Assembly: GCA_903832025.1 (NCBI GenBank)
Contig: CAIKZY010000076.1
Span: 1-52,260 of the forward strand
DNA: 52,260 nucleotides
Direction: 5' to 3'
DNA from: an uncultured Actinomycetes bacterium
GTDB lineage: Bacteria > Actinomycetota > Actinomycetes > S36-B12
Part shown: positions 26,323-35,862 of the stretch, piece by piece
How positions within the stretch are numbered: position 1 is the stretch's first letter
Layout: every line of letters begins with the position of its first letter
Notes under the pieces: model-generated
Database searches by the model: none
Told to the model about the DNA's origin: nothing
Seen by the model: the letters and a program-made list of their open reading frames with translations, nothing else
Position numbers and translations under genes: made by a program

Positions 26323-27316
26323 AGCCGATGCCGCGATCGCCTCGGTCTTGCAGCGCGCCCTGGCCGTCCAAGGCCTGACGCACGCCCAGGCTGCCTTCGG
26401 GCCGATGCAGCTTGAGCTCGGCTGCGATGACGATGAATTCGTGCGGTCCGTACAGCGCGCAGCGATCGCCGAGCAGTCGGCGCACGCGTGGCCGACCCTG
26501 CGGGTGCTGATGCTGACCGCTGCATCACTGCCGTTGGAGCACCTCCCGACGCCACTGCGGCCCACATTCAGGCATGCGGCGGTGCGCGTGATCACCACAC
26601 CCCGGTTTAGCTGTCTGGTCAATCAACACCTCCTCTGGGTCGCCGATCGTCAATCGGCGACGGTCCTGAGGTGGTCCCTGTCCTGCGAAGCAGTTCCGGA
26701 CTGGGAGTCGACCCGTCCATTGCGGTATGCGCTGAACTGGTGGGCCGCCGAGCATGGATCAGCCCTGCTTCATGCTGGCGTGGTCGCGTATCAGGGGAAA
26801 TCAGTCATCTTGACGGGAAAGGGAGGGACGGGGAAGTCCACAACCGTCTGCGCCTGTTTGGACTCACCGCTGTCGGTACTGGCCGATGATTACTGCCTCG
26901 TCCAACCGGCAACTGCTGATTCCGATGCCACCGCGCATGCCCTCTTCAGGGTCGGGCACGTTGATGCCCAGACAATCGCCTTACTGCCCTCACTGCGCAG
27001 CAGGGTCATCGTGGACGATCCGCAGTCAAAGTCGCTCGTGCGACTGATCGAGCAGCCACCGCGACCGGCGAGTATTGCCGCATTCGCCTCGATTACCCGT
27101 GCTCCCGGCGCGGACACGCTCATGCGTCCGACGTCCGCCAGTGCAGTGCTCCAGCAGGCAGCTCCCAGCACCATCGCACAAAGCTATGCCGGGCAGGAGC
27201 ACATCTGGCGAGTTCTGACGCAGATGGTCCAATCCAGCATCTGCGTCGATCTGCAGGTCGGCTCACTGTCGGACGTCCCGCAAGCGTTGCTGCAGACACT
27301 GCGGGACCAACCATGA
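26315..27316 (+). CDS. HPr-kinase-like protein, first copy
   Basis: This 333-residue protein has a divergent N-terminal half and a C-terminal nucleotide-binding half: GSALLHAGVVAYQGKSVILTGKGGTGKST, then LADDYCLVQPA. The GKGGTGKST P-loop and the following acidic DDYC are those of HPr serine kinase/phosphorylase relatives found in lasso-peptide clusters, where one such protein phosphorylates the peptide. I start at ATG 26315, which overlaps the PqqD stop by eight bases. The TTG start in the ORF track is less likely. A kinase acting on a peptide or sugar is the inferred role. Confidence 0.72.
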   Translation: MSEADAAIASVLQRALAVQGLTHAQAAFGPMQLELGCDDDEFVRSVQRAAIAEQSAHAWPTLRVLMLTAASLPLEHLPTPLRPTFRHAAVRVITTPRFSCLVNQHLLWVADRQSATVLRWSLSCEAVPDWESTRPLRYALNWWAAEHGSALLHAGVVAYQGKSVILTGKGGTGKSTTVCACLDSPLSVLADDYCLVQPATADSDATAHALFRVGHVDAQTIALLPSLRSRVIVDDPQSKSLVRLIEQPPRPASIAAFASITRAPGADTLMRPTSASAVLQQAAPSTIAQSYAGQEHIWRVLTQMVQSSICVDLQVGSLSDVPQALLQTLRDQP

Positions 27317-28029
27317 TCACCCGTCCGGTGACCGTGGTCATCCCTGCGCACAATGCCGCGGGAACGATTGCCGCAACGTTGCGTTCACTGGGCAATCCCG
27401 CGCGCATCATTGTCGTCAATGATCGCTCACAGGACAGCACCGTGGAACAGATCACTGCATGCGGCATCGATGTTGACGTGCTCCACAGCACGCACCCAGG
27501 ACCTGGTGCTGCCAGGAACCACGGAGCGGTGCACGTCAGGACGCCATACATTGCGTTTTGCGATGCTGATGATCAATGGGTCCCGGGACGACTTGATGCG
27601 GACCTGGACATCCTGAGCCGCCGACCCGACATCGAGATTCTCCTGGGCAGCACCCGGTATGAAGCAACCGATGCAGCCTTGCTGGCCGGCCACGTGTTCC
27701 CCGACGACACGCAGAGCCAGGTGATCGCCCACTTCGGAGCGGCAACGATGCGCACGGCTGCCTTTCACCGGGTGGGTCCGATTCGCGAGGACAAAGCCAA
27801 CTTTGAGGATCTGGAGTGGTTCCTGCGTGCTCGCGATCTCGGTGTCGGCCTGGTAGCCCACCGCCGCATCGTTCAGCGTCGACTCATGCATCCATCAAGC
27901 ACCAGTCATGTGCATCCTGGCCGGCCCACGGACATGCTGGCGGTGCTGGCTGAATCGGTACGCCGCCGTGCAGACTCCGGTGTGGAGGTCCTGTCGTTGC
28001 AGGACAGTATTGATATGAATCTGCCATGA
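27313..28029 (+). CDS. GT2-family glycosyltransferase
   Basis: This 238-residue GT-A fold transferase has VTVVIPAHNAAGTIAATLRS (nucleotide-binding start), VVNDRSQDST, and the metal-binding FCDADDQW. It has no membrane helix and would act in the cytoplasm. The start overlaps the kinase stop (ATGA) and its own stop overlaps the next gene's start (ATGA), so four genes run as one unit. The donor and acceptor are unknown. The cluster context makes a peptide or phosphopeptide acceptor possible. Confidence 0.85.
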   Translation: MITRPVTVVIPAHNAAGTIAATLRSLGNPARIIVVNDRSQDSTVEQITACGIDVDVLHSTHPGPGAARNHGAVHVRTPYIAFCDADDQWVPGRLDADLDILSRRPDIEILLGSTRYEATDAALLAGHVFPDDTQSQVIAHFGAATMRTAAFHRVGPIREDKANFEDLEWFLRARDLGVGLVAHRRIVQRRLMHPSSTSHVHPGRPTDMLAVLAESVRRRADSGVEVLSLQDSIDMNLP

Positions 28030-29813
28030 AGGTGCTGTGGTGGACTGGGGAGTACCCTCCCGATGTCGGGGGCATCGCGACCGTTGCGCAACAGACCCTG
28101 GCGGCTCTGGCAGCACGTGGGATCAATGCCCATGCATTGATCGCCGCACGAGGTGACGAAGACGGCGTGGACGGCGCGATACCGCTGACGCGCCGGCCGA
28201 TTGCCGAATCGCTTATCGACAGCGACGCTGCCGCGTTCGCGCAGTGGATTGCCTTTGTTCGGAATTTCAAGGATCACCAGCGGGCCGATGTCTACCATGT
28301 GCACCCGGCTGACCCAAGCGTGCTCGCGCACCTGATGACCTTGTCGGCGCATCCTGCCCCGACCATCGTGACCTTTCACCAGCAGATGTTCTCCGTGCTT
28401 CCCTCCGCCGCACCCCAGTCGTTGATCGGACGACTGATCGCCCAGGCGCAGATTGTCACTGCGGTCTCGGCGGCCAGTGCGAACCAGGCGGTTGCGACAT
28501 TGCCGGAGATCGCCGACAAATTGATCGTGATTCCCAACGGACTGCAGGTGTCCGGACCGGTTCTTCCCCTGCCCAGTGCACCGCGGATCGTGGCCGTCGG
28601 TCGTCTTGTGCCCGTGAAGGGTTTCCATGACCTGATCCGGGCAATGGTCACCGTTGTTGAGCAGGTTCCCGACGCTCACCTGCACATCGTTGGTGATGGA
28701 CCTGAGCGTGGCGCGCTGGAGCAGATGTGCGAGCGGCTCGGCCTGACGACATCGATCACGTTCACCGGTGCGGTTGGGCAGGACCAGGTCCGCGCCCTGA
28801 TGGACGCCAGCACGATCGTGGCCATGCCGTCGACGGTTGAGGGCATGCCCATGGTGGCGCTGGAAGCATCTGAACGAGGCCGAGCCATCGTCGGTTCCAA
28901 TATCGGCGGCATTAACGAAGTCGTGCTGGATGGTGTTTCCGGTGTGCTCATTGACCGCAATGACGATTTTATTGACACCTTCGCCAGGATGCTGACCGAC
29001 CTCTTGACAGATCTGCAGCGGGCCGAGGCACTCGGTCTTGCCGCACGGGCACGCCTGGAAGACCGGCAGTCCGTGGATCGAGTGGCAGCCCTCTACGAGA
29101 TCGCGTATCGCGCGGTATGCAGCGATCGACCTGCGCCCCTGGTCAGCGTGATCATGCCCGCGCACAATGGCGAAGCCTTCATTCGACAAGCGGTTGAGTC
29201 GGTGCTCGAACAAGGTCTTGCAGATCTGGAACTCATCATCGTCGATGACGGCTCCACGGATGCAACGCTTCGGGTGCTTGCGCACGTGAGCGACCCACGC
29301 CTGATCGTCCTACCGCAGCCGAATCGGGGAAGCGGCAGTGCCCGAAATGCCGGCATCGCTATCGCCCGCGGTCAGTACATCGCCCACATTGATCACGACG
29401 ATCTGTGGCCCCATGATCGCCTGGCTTGCCTGTGGCAGGTGCTGGACGCGGACCCCGAAATGGATGCCTGCTTTGGGACGGCGATTGAATTCGCTGATCC
29501 GTCGATGCGTGGGAACTACGCGGTGCGCAGCGAGCCGAGGACCACGCGGTTCCCGACCACCGGACTGATTCGGGCTGCATTTCATCGCTCGGTCGGTCCA
29601 TTTCACAGCGAGCCCTTCGGGGACCAAGTGGATTGGTCAATACGGGCCCTGGATGCGGGTATGCGCTACGCCGAGCTCGCGAATATCGTCCTGAGACGGC
29701 GCATCCATGATTCGAACATGTCGCATCGAAATCCCCTCGACAAGGACATGAACAAGCTGCGGCTCCTCAAGCGCTCGCTGGATCAGCGCAAGGGCGACGA
29801 GGACCGGGCCTGA
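28026..29813 (+). CDS. GT4-GT2 fused glycosyltransferase
   Basis: This 595-residue protein joins two transferases. Residues 1-370 are GT-B type: WTGEYPPDVGGIATVAQQ, RIVAVGRLVPVKGFHDLIRA, and the retaining motif EGMPMVALE. Residues 380-590 are GT-A type: VSVIMPAHNGEAFIRQAVES, IIVDDGSTD, and HIDHDDLW. Such fusions usually add two sugars in sequence. It is the last plus-strand gene of this operon and overlaps the convergent nucleotidyltransferase gene by 31 bases. Confidence 0.85.
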   Translation: MKVLWWTGEYPPDVGGIATVAQQTLAALAARGINAHALIAARGDEDGVDGAIPLTRRPIAESLIDSDAAAFAQWIAFVRNFKDHQRADVYHVHPADPSVLAHLMTLSAHPAPTIVTFHQQMFSVLPSAAPQSLIGRLIAQAQIVTAVSAASANQAVATLPEIADKLIVIPNGLQVSGPVLPLPSAPRIVAVGRLVPVKGFHDLIRAMVTVVEQVPDAHLHIVGDGPERGALEQMCERLGLTTSITFTGAVGQDQVRALMDASTIVAMPSTVEGMPMVALEASERGRAIVGSNIGGINEVVLDGVSGVLIDRNDDFIDTFARMLTDLLTDLQRAEALGLAARARLEDRQSVDRVAALYEIAYRAVCSDRPAPLVSVIMPAHNGEAFIRQAVESVLEQGLADLELIIVDDGSTDATLRVLAHVSDPRLIVLPQPNRGSGSARNAGIAIARGQYIAHIDHDDLWPHDRLACLWQVLDADPEMDACFGTAIEFADPSMRGNYAVRSEPRTTRFPTTGLIRAAFHRSVGPFHSEPFGDQVDWSIRALDAGMRYAELANIVLRRRIHDSNMSHRNPLDKDMNKLRLLKRSLDQRKGDEDRA

Positions 29814-30814
29814 AGGAATCGGATCCCGCTGCTCCACGGGGAAACTCGCGGAACAGCTGACCACGGCGGGCCTTGGCGGGCCTGCCGGATGTCATGGCGC
29901 CGCCGGGCAGCTGCCTGCATCCGCTGCCACGCCCCACCGGCAGCGATCTCGTGCAGGACGACCGCATCCATGGGCGCTGCGGACAGTTGCTCAATCACAG
30001 ACCGGGGAATATCGGCACCAACCTGACTCATGAGCCAGTTCAGTCCTTCAGCCACAAGTGGCCCGTACCCGCTGTCCACGGAATGTGCAAGGACGGACTG
30101 CCAAAATTCCGATGTGCGTGAGCCGTCCTGGAGCAACTGCATGGCATCAAGTGGCCACGTGATCGCTGCACTGGCGGGCGCCGTGATTCCCTCAACGATG
30201 GCAAGGGTCAGCAGACACCCATCCGATAGGGAATCCGCGACCGTGGATTCCATGGCTCCGCGTGCAAAGTTGGGCGGTGTTCGACGCAGCTGCGGGAACT
30301 CCCTGCCCCAGGTCAGCACCAGTGAGCGGCCATTGTCGTCAAGAAAGGCGCTGGTCATGCTGGCACGGGGACGATGGCGCATCGCCCATCCGTGAGCCGG
30401 CAGCACCTCCAAGGATCGCGTCCAGTCAGCGGCGCCAATCCACAGGTCGACCGTGGTGACCGGACGGTACGTGGACATGCTGGGGTCCAGCAGCAGGGCG
30501 CTGCCGCGGATCGGTCGGGCGGTGATGTCGTATCGCGTCAGCGCATCACGGGCCTGATGCAGGTGCAGCAGGGTCTGCTGATTGACCACCCAGGCTCGTT
30601 TCCTGAGTCCAAGGAGTAGCGGTGCGTCGGTGCCAAAGTCCAGGTACTGATCTCGGTGTGCCAGGTGATGGAGGATGGCGAATTCTCGGGATGCAGATTG
30701 CTGCAGATCATGTTCGGCGCGCCATGCGTCCCACGCCTGGACAGCGGCGTCTTCATCGGCCAAGGCTGCCCTCAGGAGCAGAGTGTCTGAGTCCGTCAGC
30801 GAGAGAATGCGCAC
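29783..30814 (-). CDS. Nucleotidyltransferase-family protein, first copy
   Basis: This protein of about 343 residues resembles the NTP_transf_5-type nucleotidyltransferases found with lasso-peptide kinases. The core reads YDITARPIRGSALLLDPSM, then VTTVDLWIGAADWTRSLEVL, where the DLW segment holds a metal-binding Asp. I place the start at GTG 30814 because AGGAG precedes it. The ORF track runs 58 residues further upstream to a TTG start without such a site. In the pseudomycoidin lasso system a member of this family works after a kinase and adds sugar to the phosphate. The same is plausible here but unproven. Confidence 0.65.
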   Translation of the reverse strand: MRILSLTDSDTLLLRAALADEDAAVQAWDAWRAEHDLQQSASREFAILHHLAHRDQYLDFGTDAPLLLGLRKRAWVVNQQTLLHLHQARDALTRYDITARPIRGSALLLDPSMSTYRPVTTVDLWIGAADWTRSLEVLPAHGWAMRHRPRASMTSAFLDDNGRSLVLTWGREFPQLRRTPPNFARGAMESTVADSLSDGCLLTLAIVEGITAPASAAITWPLDAMQLLQDGSRTSEFWQSVLAHSVDSGYGPLVAEGLNWLMSQVGADIPRSVIEQLSAAPMDAVVLHEIAAGGAWQRMQAAARRRHDIRQARQGPPWSAVPRVSPWSSGIRFLQARSSSPLR

Positions 30815-31037
30815 CGAGCCGCTCCTGTTCCGTGCCGTGATCGGCAGCGCGGCACCATTGCGTGTCGATGGCTCGCAGATGACCGCGTACGCGTGGAGGA
30901 ATCCTGGCACAGGTGCTCTTGGTATGGATCCACCGTGTCCTGACAGCCGCCACCGGTCGGCCGCACCGTAACGCCAAATGCTCGGCAAGCAACTGCATCA
31001 GCACACTCCGATGACACAGGTGGCACACTGGTGGATC

Positions 31038-32744
31038 ATGGTGGGCCAGACGTTGACCTTGCGGATCACTCCATCAGCGGCGGACTGCGTGGAGAATGTG
31101 TCCTCATCGAGGAACTGGACCCTTGACGATGGCCGCGTGCTGGCCGTCATCGCCGGTCCGCATGCCCTGGACCACACCGCAGTGGTGCAGTGGATGGATG
31201 CAGGCTGCCCGGATCCGGCACCGGTTCGCCAGGGATTCGCCGCGATCCTGGTCGACCCACGATCCGGTTCCACCCAGATGGCCAGCGGCGCACGCAGTGA
31301 GGTCACCCTGCATTGGGCCCTGGAGGGGCAAAGCCTGCTCGTGTCATCGCACCTGCGGGCGTTGTTGGAAGCGCAGGCCACACCGACCTTTGATGAGGAG
31401 GGGATGGCGCGCTACCTGTGGCGTGCCAGTGACCCTTCAGAGACGATGTATGCAGGGGTCACGCGGCTGCCTGCCGGCCATCACGCACGGTGGCGCCCGG
31501 GAACGCGGCCGCACCTCATGCGCTGGTTCTGGCCACAGCGCACGGACGTTTCCACTGCTGCGAACTTTCCAGGTCAGCTCGGTGACGTCATTGCCGATGC
31601 GGTGCGACAGTCACTGCCGTCAGGCGGCACGGTTGCCTCACATCTGTCCGGCGGACTGGACTCCACGACCGTGACTGCCCTGGCTGCCGCGCAGGTTCGC
31701 GGTCATGGCGGTACGATCCAGGCGCTGAGCCACCTGGTCACCCCGGAACGCTGGCCAGCGTGGCTGAGTCCTGATGCCGATGATTCCCCGTTCGTCGAGG
31801 CGTTTGTCCGAGGCACACCGGGTGTGCAACTCCATCGATTCGATACCCCGCGCCGGAGCATCCTGTCGGCAACGCGAGCGGTGTTTGAGGCAACGGCGTA
31901 CCCCATGCTCAATCCCATAAATGCCCCCTGGCTGCTGGACATCGATGATTGGGTGCGGGCCAACGACGTTGCCCTGGTCCTGACGGGCGTGCATGGCAGC
32001 TTGGGGTTCTCGATCACCCGAGGCCATCAGTACCGACGAGCGATCAGATCAGGCCAGTTTGGGCTCCTGAAACGCGACATGGTTGCCCGACACAGGCTGG
32101 GTGACCGATGGCGAAATATTGGCGCCACGACGGTGTATGAGTTCGCCCCGCGGGCCACTACGACGGTGTTGCGGGTAATCGGCCGCCATGAACCGCGTGC
32201 CAGCACAAACCCGTTGATCATTGCGCCCAAACCCACGGACATGGTCGAGCCAGGAGTCCACAAGGCGGATCGGGAATGGTGGAGCCAGTCCGTCCTTCTG
32301 GATCAACCGGCCCAGTCGCTGATGCAGTTCCCGGTGACAGGGGCGTGGGCCAGTGATCCGCTGGGTGACAGCGAGGTGATTCGCACCCTGTTCTCCGCGC
32401 CAGCATCGGCCTGGCTCGGTGACGGCATGGACCGCGCGTTAGCCCGACGAACGATGCAGGGAGTGGTCGTCGATGAGGTGCGCTTGCGTGCCGGACGAGG
32501 TCTGCAGGGCGCGGACTTCGGTGAGGCGGCGCGCAGCCAGGATCGCGAATTTCAGGAAGCGCTCGAAGAGGTCTCTGCTTCCCCGCTGGCCAACCGATTC
32601 ATCGATGTGCCCAGGCTCGCGTCCACGATGCGGCCGCATACTCCGTACGCCGGCCGATCAGCGCTGGACTGGCAACTGCTTGAAGGACGCATGCTCGGCT
32701 TTGGCCTGTATCTGGCCTGGATCGAAGGATTCCTGCGCCGATGA
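31038..32744 (+). CDS. Asparagine-synthetase-like lasso cyclase (C protein)
   Basis: This 568-residue protein has the PP-loop SGGLDSTTVTALAAA near residue 200, after a glutaminase-type N-terminal domain (GFAAILVDPRSGSTQMA and LLVSSHLRALLEAQATPTFDEEGMARYLW). The N-terminal Cys of true asparagine synthetases is absent, as in lasso-peptide cyclases. These enzymes adenylate the Asp/Glu side chain and join it to the peptide N-terminus. It sits beside the short PqqD protein (B1). The start is uncertain: ATG at 30978, 31011 or 31038 are all possible. I prefer 31038 because GGTGG precedes it. Confidence 0.82.
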   Translation: MVGQTLTLRITPSAADCVENVSSSRNWTLDDGRVLAVIAGPHALDHTAVVQWMDAGCPDPAPVRQGFAAILVDPRSGSTQMASGARSEVTLHWALEGQSLLVSSHLRALLEAQATPTFDEEGMARYLWRASDPSETMYAGVTRLPAGHHARWRPGTRPHLMRWFWPQRTDVSTAANFPGQLGDVIADAVRQSLPSGGTVASHLSGGLDSTTVTALAAAQVRGHGGTIQALSHLVTPERWPAWLSPDADDSPFVEAFVRGTPGVQLHRFDTPRRSILSATRAVFEATAYPMLNPINAPWLLDIDDWVRANDVALVLTGVHGSLGFSITRGHQYRRAIRSGQFGLLKRDMVARHRLGDRWRNIGATTVYEFAPRATTTVLRVIGRHEPRASTNPLIIAPKPTDMVEPGVHKADREWWSQSVLLDQPAQSLMQFPVTGAWASDPLGDSEVIRTLFSAPASAWLGDGMDRALARRTMQGVVVDEVRLRAGRGLQGADFGEAARSQDREFQEALEEVSASPLANRFIDVPRLASTMRPHTPYAGRSALDWQLLEGRMLGFGLYLAWIEGFLRR

Positions 32745-32813
32745 GCGGGCCCACCGACCCGTTCCGCCGCTCCTCGGCATAGGCGTCAGTACAGTGACTG
32801 CTATGGAGCAAGC

Positions 32814-33071
32814 ATGAAGGTGATTAGAAGGGTTGGCGTGGTCGATTCCCATATTGATGGGCGCCTGGTCGCGTTGAATTCCGATCTTGAGTTCGTGGAG
32901 CTCGACGTCATGGGGGAGTTCATCTGGTCGCAGACCGCTACTCCCACCGATACAGATCGCATCGTCCAGGCGGTGACCGCCCAATTTGAGGTCGATGTTG
33001 CTACCTGCCGCGAGGATGTCATCCGCTTTCTCCATGAGCTCCACAGTGCCCACTTGATTGACCTCAGCTAG
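32814..33071 (+). CDS. PqqD-like RRE protein (lasso B1)
   Basis: This 85-residue protein has the size and pattern of stand-alone lasso B1 proteins: GRLVALNSDLEFVELDVMGEFIWSQ, a helix with TDRIVQAVTAQFEVDVATCRED, and VIRFLHELHSAHLIDL. B1 binds the leader peptide at its YxxP motif and brings it to the B2 peptidase. GGAGC precedes the ATG. It follows the cyclase by about 70 bases, and the kinase, nucleotidyltransferase and B2 genes come next, so this is the main recognition protein of the cluster. Confidence 0.83.
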   Translation: MKVIRRVGVVDSHIDGRLVALNSDLEFVELDVMGEFIWSQTATPTDTDRIVQAVTAQFEVDVATCREDVIRFLHELHSAHLIDLS

Positions 33072-33174
33072 ATCGCAGGGCCCAATGCGGCGTTCGAGCG
33101 ATCCCTGGGCGATGGTCGAGCATGTGACCTTGGCATGATGTGGACGTGCGCCGAACCCCCGATGGTCTGCAGCA

Positions 33175-34164
33175 GTGACGTCATTGGGCGAGTGTGATTC
33201 CAACCTGGCGTGCCTGCATGGTATCCACCTTCGCGCTGACTTCGCATTGCGTGGATGGCCGGCAGCAGACCTCGCGAATCCGCAGGACTGCTGGACGCTA
33301 GAAGTCCATCGCGGGCAGATCGTGAATGCCGACCCGATTCAACGCGATCTGGGTCTGGTGACCGGCAACCTGCGCCACGAGGTCATCAGCGGGCGCGAAC
33401 ACGTAGCGTTGACGATGCGCAGTTTGCAGGACTTCACGGAAACAAGTATCAACGTTGATCTCTCGCGGCGGCAGATCAGCGTGCAGTGTGATCTGTGGTT
33501 TCCCGGAAGTGAAGCCCTTCTGCTCTACCTCCTGCACACCCGCGTCATCCCCGCAATCGCCGCGCTCACCCGGAAGTCCGCGGTACTGCATGCAACAGCC
33601 ACGCACGTGCCTGAAGGCGCGATCGTGATCTGCGGTCGGTCAGGTGTGGGAAAGTCGACGCTCGCCGCCGGGCTGATCAGTTCAGGTGCGCTGCTCTTGG
33701 GCGATGAGCCGATCGTGATCGATCGGGGTGTCCACCGCAGCGTGGCCCAGCCAAGCGTGCGATCCCTTCGCCTTGAGCAGGCGACCTTCGCTGCAGAGCT
33801 TCTTGCCAATCAGGGATGGACCAGCCATGCCGGACACGACAAGTCGGTCTGGTCCCCGCCGATTGCGGCGGGCCACGCCGAAGTGAGCCCGGTTGCCGCA
33901 GTCCTGGTTCTCGGCGAACGCATTCAGTCAGGTTCGACGCCGGATTTCGTGCGCCTTTCCCCGGTTGCGGCGACGCAGGCCCTCATGGATCAATCGCACC
34001 TTTCCGTCGACCTCATTGATGCGCAGGCCCGTCGATTCACCGCGGCGGCGGCCATTGTGGAGTCCACTCCGGTGTTCGAAGTGCACATGCCCGATGACGC
34101 GGACTCGATCCACTCGGCCGTGAGGCTGCTTCGCGCGGGCATTTCCGAAGCCGGCGTGCGATGA
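33175..34164 (+). CDS. HPr-kinase-like protein, second copy
   Basis: This 329-residue protein has the same layout as the first copy: a divergent N-terminal half, then SAVLHATATHVPEGAIVICGRSGVGKST, then LLLGDEPIVIDRG. The P-loop GRSGVGKST and the GDEP acidic segment are clear. It differs strongly in sequence from the first copy, so it is not a recent duplicate. The start is GTG. It overlaps the second nucleotidyltransferase by four bases. It may phosphorylate the peptide at a Ser, Thr or Tyr of the tail, which is inference. Confidence 0.76.
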   Translation: MTSLGECDSNLACLHGIHLRADFALRGWPAADLANPQDCWTLEVHRGQIVNADPIQRDLGLVTGNLRHEVISGREHVALTMRSLQDFTETSINVDLSRRQISVQCDLWFPGSEALLLYLLHTRVIPAIAALTRKSAVLHATATHVPEGAIVICGRSGVGKSTLAAGLISSGALLLGDEPIVIDRGVHRSVAQPSVRSLRLEQATFAAELLANQGWTSHAGHDKSVWSPPIAAGHAEVSPVAAVLVLGERIQSGSTPDFVRLSPVAATQALMDQSHLSVDLIDAQARRFTAAAAIVESTPVFEVHMPDDADSIHSAVRLLRAGISEAGVR

Positions 34165-35333
34165 CTGGGGAGCACCATCCACAACCGAAGGTCGTCGCGG
34201 ATCCGGCCACGCAGCAGCTGCTGACTGAGGCCATCCGATATGTCATGTCAATCGAGCATGGCTCCCGACCGGCAGCATCCAATCTGTCGCAGATCGATCG
34301 CGCAGCGTTCCTTGCTGCGGTTCGTCGTCAGCGCATGGAGATATTCTTGAGCCCCCATCTGGAAGATCTGAGGCTTCCTGATGAGGTCTGTGAGCAGATC
34401 AGCGCGTGGGCTGGTCAGCTCAAGATGCGCGCCATGTCCTGCGCAGTGGCAACGCGCGAGGTCTGGGCCGCGCTGACTGCATGTGGGATTGATGCGCTGA
34501 TCATCAAGGGAATTCTACTCAGCCTGCAGACGACTGGCACCGTGGCCGGCAGAGGCCCCGGTGACGTCGACCTCTGGGTTCGGGGAGCCGACGTCGGTGC
34601 TGCTGCCGAAGAACTGCACCTGCTTGGCTATCGCCGAAGTGCCTGGGCACCCACATCGGATTTCACCACCTGGCGCGGTCGCTACACGCAATGGGCTGCC
34701 TTTGAGTTGCCAATGGACCGAAACGGCCTACCCCTTGACCTCCATTGGCAACTCGCGGGGGCACGCCATGGGCTACCGACGTTTGACGAAGCCTGGAAGC
34801 AGCGTGCCGTGGTCGATATTGGCGGCACGCCGGTGAGCACGTTATCCGCAGAGCATGCGTTCGTGCACAGCTGTTCACACGCTCATCGTGATGGCTGGGG
34901 CTGGCTGCGTTCATTGATTGACATCGATCGGCTTTCGCGCCTGGTGACGTTCGACCCAGCAACTGCCCGGTCATCACGAGCCGTCCGACTGTCGACTGCG
35001 ATGGCCTATGACGTTACGGGAAGCGCCTCGCTTGGTCCGTGGATGCAGTCGGACAGCCCTGCGGTCAAGCGCGCTCGGCGAATCGCGCACACCAAGCAAT
35101 CAGATCTCGGATGGTCTGTTGCCGGTGCCTGGACCGTCCAGTCGACGTGGGACTGGCTGCACCAGTCATTGCAGCTGACCGGCAATGCGGGCGATATCTG
35201 CCGGGTACTGTCATCGTTCGCGCTGCCGCCTGAGTTTTTCGTCGAGCCGTCCTCAGACGGGCCTGTGCCCGTGCCTCGGGCGCTGTTGGCCCGCTTTCGG
35301 AAAATGGCCCGCAGAGTCAGTCACCAGGAGTGA
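34161..35333 (+). CDS. Nucleotidyltransferase-family protein, second copy
   Basis: This 390-residue protein carries CGIDALIIKGILLSLQTTGT and RGPGDVDLWVRGADVGAAAEEL, the GxGDxDLW-like core of NTP_transf_5 relatives. DLHWQLAGARHGLP and HSCSHAHRDGWGWLRSLIDI, typical later motifs, follow. It is translationally coupled to the kinase-like gene (ATGA), which supports a two-step phosphate and then sugar or nucleotide modification. Its end overlaps the convergent B2 gene by 17 bases. Confidence 0.76.
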   Translation: MTGEHHPQPKVVADPATQQLLTEAIRYVMSIEHGSRPAASNLSQIDRAAFLAAVRRQRMEIFLSPHLEDLRLPDEVCEQISAWAGQLKMRAMSCAVATREVWAALTACGIDALIIKGILLSLQTTGTVAGRGPGDVDLWVRGADVGAAAEELHLLGYRRSAWAPTSDFTTWRGRYTQWAAFELPMDRNGLPLDLHWQLAGARHGLPTFDEAWKQRAVVDIGGTPVSTLSAEHAFVHSCSHAHRDGWGWLRSLIDIDRLSRLVTFDPATARSSRAVRLSTAMAYDVTGSASLGPWMQSDSPAVKRARRIAHTKQSDLGWSVAGAWTVQSTWDWLHQSLQLTGNAGDICRVLSSFALPPEFFVEPSSDGPVPVPRALLARFRKMARRVSHQE

Positions 35334-35856
35334 CATTGATGTCGTCAGGCTCCAGACCGGATGGCACGGCAAGGACCATGGTGGGCTGAAACCCGTCAGC
35401 AGCAGGTCCGCCTACCACCGCTCCGCGACGGCCAACCAGCCATGCGTGCGCATCCCAGGTACTGTCAGGGTTTCGACGCAGACCGATGACCACGACACCG
35501 CTGGCACCTCTGCGGCGGAGCATGATCTGGGCAGCTGCTGCCTGGGCCAGGCAGCTGGGCTGGCCGGGCAGCCAGCGAACGCCGCGATGAACAGCCCAGC
35601 TCACCGACGCCTCCAACTGGTTGTCTGCTGCTGTTGGCATGGTGCGGTCTGGGTATTCAGTCCACGCCGTTGGCACCGGGCGCACCGAACCGAGCACTCC
35701 GGCCCACCAGCGCATCGGCAGCATGGCGCGCGCGAAGGTTGCCAGGGCAATCAGCGTTATCGCTTCGCCGGTGAGCGCACGTCCATGCCAGCGATCGGCG
35801 ATCGGCGTCTGAGGTCCGTCAGTCATCATCTGAAGCATACGTGCAGGGCATAGCAT
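35317..35856 (-). CDS. Lasso B2 leader peptidase (transglutaminase-like)
   Basis: This 179-residue protein has the B2 pattern: LPGQPSCLAQAAAAQIMLRRRGASG with catalytic Cys102, then VVVIGLRRNPDSTWDAHAWL with His137, and a following GGPAADG stretch. These enzymes cut the leader from the precursor after B1 has bound it. It is encoded opposite to the rest of the core. Several starts are possible (35856, 35838, 35829, 35826). The upstream one leaves only six bases to the ABC transporter start on the other strand. Confidence 0.84.
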   Translation of the reverse strand: MLCPARMLQMMTDGPQTPIADRWHGRALTGEAITLIALATFARAMLPMRWWAGVLGSVRPVPTAWTEYPDRTMPTAADNQLEASVSWAVHRGVRWLPGQPSCLAQAAAAQIMLRRRGASGVVVIGLRRNPDSTWDAHAWLVGRRGAVVGGPAADGFQPTMVLAVPSGLEPDDINVTPGD

Positions 35857-35862
35857 TCCAAC

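Noticed and set aside
27906-29285. 459-residue minus-strand ORF inside the GT4-GT2 gene
   Set aside because: His- and Gly-rich composition typical of an antisense shadow. The plus strand has full catalytic motifs.
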